A stretch of DNA of 8,347 nt, from NCBI GenBank assembly GCA_017483405.1, contig JAFUWP010000088.1, positions 1-8,347 of the forward strand, in the 5' to 3' direction. The translations under genes were made by a program, and so were the position numbers. Every line of letters begins with the position of its first letter. The stretch's first letter is position 1. This DNA is from Oscillospiraceae bacterium (GTDB lineage Bacteria; Bacillota; Clostridia; Oscillospirales; Ruminococcaceae). Below, piece by piece: positions 6,755-8,347 of the stretch. The notes beneath the pieces are model-generated. The model did not search any database and was not told where the DNA came from. It saw nothing but the letters and a program-made list of their open reading frames with translations.

Positions 6755-7423
6755 TCAGCTGATAAAGCCGACTGTACTGAAGGAAACGGATTCTTTTCCG
6801 CTGTCATCCGTTGTTACAGCACAATAGCGGAAAAATGCATTGCCGAGAACATCCTCTTTGGCAATCAGGCCGACATAAGAACTCCGGCTGTCGGTGGAAT
6901 GATTCCGGTTATCGCCCATCACAAAAATATAGCCTTCCGGAATGGTAATCGGATAATTGAATGCACCGTCATTTGTCAGAGTCGGCTCGTTGGTATAAGG
7001 CTCATCGAGGGCTACGCCATCGACATAGACAAGGCCTTCATTCTCTCTGACTTCGACTGTCTGACCGGAAACGGCAATCACGCGCTTAATCAGAATTTCA
7101 TTCAGTGCCGAACCGCTTTCGATGACATTGCCGTCACTGTCGAGCAGATGGCCTGCATAATTGTTGACAACTACTACATCACCCTGATGCGGCTGATACA
7201 GAATCCGGCGCATCACAAGTTTATCCTGATTCTGGAGTGTGGGCACCATAGAGCGGCCATCCACCGTGACCGGCCGAATCAGGTACGTAAACAGCAGAAG
7301 TACGACAAAAACGGACATCAGCATTGTTTCCAGAATTTCTACAATATCATTGAACAAATCTGATTTTTTCTGTTCCGAGCCGGTATTTTCGGGACGGTTT
7401 TCAGTTAATTCTGCGGATTCCAT
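6755..7423 (-). CDS. lepB: Type I signal peptidase, first tandem copy
   Basis: A 222-aa signal peptidase I. Seen: a polar, charged N-terminal tail of about 30 residues, one membrane segment at about 33-50 (LMSVFVVLLLFTYLI), catalytic S58 in DGRSMVPTLQ, catalytic K113 in IKRVIAVSG, and box GDNRNHSTDSR at 170-180. All catalytic features are present, so it should be active. GAGGTG sits about 5 nt before the ATG at 7423. It heads the seven-gene run, about 50 nt after the rplS terminator. The cytoplasmic tail is longer than in the second copy, and the C-terminus ends in a different stretch (VTTDDSGKESVSFSTVGFIS). Whether the two enzymes split substrates, or one serves sortase- or pilus-type targets, cannot be read here; no such targets lie nearby. 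Confidence 0.94.
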   Translation of the reverse strand: MESAELTENRPENTGSEQKKSDLFNDIVEILETMLMSVFVVLLLFTYLIRPVTVDGRSMVPTLQNQDKLVMRRILYQPHQGDVVVVNNYAGHLLDSDGNVIESGSALNEILIKRVIAVSGQTVEVRENEGLVYVDGVALDEPYTNEPTLTNDGAFNYPITIPEGYIFVMGDNRNHSTDSRSSYVGLIAKEDVLGNAFFRYCAVTTDDSGKESVSFSTVGFIS

Positions 7424-7448
7424 AACTTCACCTCATTATGCTGTCGAA

Positions 7449-7454
7449 ATAATA
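7449..7454 (-). promoter_or_regulatory. Possible -10 element for the lepB-to-phosphoesterase run
   Basis: TATTAT (5/6 to TATAAT) lies between the rplS terminator and the first lepB and would start transcription near 7442. No convincing -35 is present; the upstream bases are the U-tract and 3' flank of the terminator. The alternative is read-through from rplS. Weak call. Confidence 0.3.
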
Positions 7455-7472
7455 AAAACGCTTACAATATGC

Positions 7473-7497
7473 AAAAAAGGGACATTCTGTCCCTCTT
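7473..7497 (-). terminator. Rho-independent terminator of rplS
   Basis: In the transcript, AGGGACA and UGUCCCU pair perfectly (7488-7494 with 7478-7484) around a 3-nt loop. The stem can extend by A-U and G-U pairs, and a run of U follows at 7473-7478. This is a classic intrinsic terminator 58 nt after the rplS stop. It separates rplS from the lepB run. Confidence 0.88.
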
Positions 7498-7548
7498 GCT
7501 GAATGCAGTACAAAAGCAGCCATACAGCCGCTTTTGTACAGCTGAATG
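7498..7548 (-). repeat. 13-bp inverted repeat flanked by 8-bp direct repeats, downstream of rplS
   Basis: The arms 7508-7520 and 7527-7539 form a 13-bp hairpin (one G-U pair, 6-nt loop), with outer sequence GTACAAAAGC/GCTTTTGTAC. GCTGAATG occurs in direct orientation on both sides (7498-7505 and 7541-7548), 2 and 1 nt from the hairpin. No U-tract follows, so it is not a terminator by itself. It could protect the rplS mRNA 3' end, or be a small palindromic repeat inserted with a target duplication. Confidence 0.6.
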
Positions 7549-7552
7549 TGCA

Positions 7553-7900
7553 TTATACGAGTTTTTCCTTGACCTTTGCAGCCTTGCCGACTCTGTCACG
7601 CAGATAGTAGAGCTTTGCGCGGCGAACTTTACCGTGACGAACCAGTTCCACCTTGTCCACAGCAGGAGAATGCAGCGGGAATACACGTTCGATACCGCAG
7701 CCATGTGCGACACGTCTTACAGTGAATGTCTCACTGATGCCGCCGTGTTTCTTAGCGATAACAGTGCCTTCAAAAATCTGGATACGACTCTTGTCTTCGC
7801 TTTCCTTGATTTTTACATGCACCTTAACGGTATCACCGATTTCAATAACAGGTGCGTTTTCTTTGAGACTGGAATTGCTGATTAATTCTAATGCGTTCAT
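7553..7900 (-). CDS. rplS: 50S ribosomal protein L19
   Basis: A component of the large ribosomal subunit at the 30S-50S interface. The 115-aa product is of normal family length and has the L19 core throughout: GDTVKVHVKIKE (22-33), RIQIFEGTVIA (39-49), GGISETFTVRRVAHGCGIER (53-72), FPLHSPAVDKVELVRHG (74-90) and RRAKLYYLRDRVGKAA (93-108). A perfect AGGAGG at 7909-7914 lies 8 nt before the ATG. The gene has its own promoter, a structured leader of about 150 nt and its own terminator. It is therefore a single-gene unit with likely post-transcriptional control, as is common for ribosomal proteins. It is followed by the lepB-rbgA-rnhB run, a conserved Firmicutes neighbourhood. Confidence 0.98.
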   Translation of the reverse strand: MNALELISNSSLKENAPVIEIGDTVKVHVKIKESEDKSRIQIFEGTVIAKKHGGISETFTVRRVAHGCGIERVFPLHSPAVDKVELVRHGKVRRAKLYYLRDRVGKAAKVKEKLV

Positions 7901-7914
7901 AATAATTTCCTCCT

Positions 7915-8052
7915 AAAAAATTCCGGTTCTTCATGCACGGCTGATTCATGCAGTATGTTCAGCAGGATACTGCTCCGCCAGAGGATGAACCTGTTTAATG
8001 TCTTACGGCATTAACTCTCATTCCGCGTGAGCGCAGAACGGATTTCAAATGC
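7915..8052 (-). ncRNA. Structured 5' leader of rplS (candidate L19 autoregulatory leader)
   Basis: The rplS 5' UTR holds several stem-loops in order: a 7-bp hairpin TTCTGCG/CGCGGAA with CTCA loop (8021-8038); TTAATG/CATTAA capped by a GTAA tetraloop, with one mismatch (7995-8014); and a GTTCA/TGAAC stem (7986-7990 with 7957-7961) enclosing a GCAG/CTGC hairpin (7962-7973). An alternative pairing, GGTTC with GAACC (7987-7991 with 7925-7929), would compete with that stem and bring structure close to the ribosome binding site. Firmicutes are known to carry an L19 leader RNA family upstream of rplS. I cannot confirm membership without a covariance search. An mRNA-level autoregulator is the likely role. 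Confidence 0.55.
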
Positions 8053-8058
8053 TTTTAT

Positions 8059-8087
8059 ATCATAACATATTTTGAGAAAAAAAGCAA
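8059..8087 (-). promoter_or_regulatory. SigA-type promoter of rplS
   Basis: -10 TATGAT (5/6) at 8059-8064, a 17-nt T-rich spacer, and -35 TTGCTT (TTG conserved) at 8082-8087. Transcription would start near 8052. The -35 and the first part of the spacer are also the 3' arm and U-tract of the terminator of the upstream gene. Confidence 0.65.
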
Positions 8088-8110
8088 GTGTTTTTAGAAA
8101 AAATCTTGCT
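8077..8110 (-). terminator. Intrinsic terminator of the upstream gene, overlapping its stop codon
   Basis: In the transcript AGCAAG (8105-8110) pairs with CUUGCU (8083-8088). Inside, five U pair with five A around a 3-nt loop, with small bulges, and a U-run follows. The stop codon at 8094-8096 lies within the stem-loop. The stem is AU-rich, so strength is uncertain, but position and U-run fit a terminator. Confidence 0.6.
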
Positions 8111-8347
8111 GATTTCCAGAAAAAATTTTTGTCCTGCAGGCGGATTTTAGCAAAATCGGCTTGCCTGCGTAATTCTGAAAGGCATCCGTTACGACAGTGA
8201 CATTCAGGCTTCCGTCATTTCCGGCAGGCAGGCAGAGGGTCAGAAGTAAATCCGCATCCTGCATATTGATATTTCTGATAGTTATCATAGATTTGATATT
8301 TAATTCTTTCATGCCTTTTTTAGTTTTCTTCTGAATCAGGATTTCCG
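8094..8347 (-). CDS. Unrecognised protein, C-terminal part (frame open to window edge)
   Basis: The frame is open from the window edge to a TAA at 8094-8096. An internal ATG at 8312 would give 72 aa, and one at 8288 would give 64 aa, but neither has a properly spaced ribosome binding site. The in-frame residues before 8312 (EILIQKKTKKG) also read on without a stop, so this is more likely the end of a longer gene. Seen: a lysine-rich stretch, then ITIRNINMQDADLLLTLCLP and NVTVVTDAF, which look like alternating beta-strand sequence, and a Lys/Phe-containing end. There are no membrane segments or recognisable motifs in the visible part. A terminator at the stop codon supports a real gene ending here. 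I do not recognise the family and assign no function. Confidence 0.5.
   Translation of the reverse strand, partial: EILIQKKTKKGMKELNIKSMITIRNINMQDADLLLTLCLPAGNDGSLNVTVVTDAFQNYAGKPILLKSACRTKIFSGNQQDFF

Noticed and set aside
6899..7363. A 154-codon plus-strand frame opposite the first lepB.
   Set aside because: It is antisense to a well-conserved gene, has no ribosome binding site, and has no recognisable protein features.
7930..7952. Direct repeat TTCATGCA twice in the rplS leader, as a possible CRISPR-like or protein-binding repeat.
   Set aside because: Only two 8-nt copies, in a region that also pairs within the leader; too short to call on its own.

Overview
All supportable genes lie on the minus strand, so the biology reads from position 8347 down to 1. 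The genes and their order (rplS, signal peptidase genes, ylqF/rbgA, rnhB, yraN; then tig next to clpP) are typical of Firmicutes. Strong AGGAGG-type Shine-Dalgarno sites, TATAAT-like promoters and moderate GC (mid-40s by eye) suggest a clostridial or Ruminococcus-type gut bacterium. That placement is inferred from gene order and protein style, not from a search. The region is chromosomal core. I see no phage, insertion sequence, CRISPR, tRNA or rRNA.

Layout in the direction of transcription: (1) 8347-8094, the 3' end of an unrecognised reading frame, closed by an intrinsic terminator that overlaps its stop codon. (2) 8087-7473, the rplS unit: its own promoter, a leader of about 150 nt rich in stem-loops, ribosomal protein L19, a large hairpin flanked by 8-bp direct repeats, and a clear Rho-independent terminator. 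(3) 7423-1978, a tightly packed run of seven genes: two tandem type I signal peptidases (lepB), the ribosome-assembly GTPase rbgA/ylqF, ribonuclease HII (rnhB), yraN, threonine synthase (thrC) and a calcineurin-like metallophosphoesterase. Gaps are 3-22 nt, or there are ATGA stop/start overlaps, so these are probably co-transcribed. (4) 1934-1, a strong extended -10 promoter driving trigger factor (tig) and then clpP, with a stem-loop between them. clpP is cut by the window start.

Functionally the window serves protein production and quality control: L19 and RbgA for the large ribosomal subunit, trigger factor for nascent-chain folding, ClpP for proteolysis, signal peptidases for secretion, and RNase HII for removing ribonucleotides from DNA. 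thrC is the metabolic outlier. Three start codons were moved from the longest open frame (tig, yraN, second lepB) on ribosome-binding-site or overlap evidence. I found no convincing undescribed system. The points most worth a second look are the rplS leader, the compact terminator/promoter overlap upstream of it, and the hairpin with flanking direct repeats downstream.
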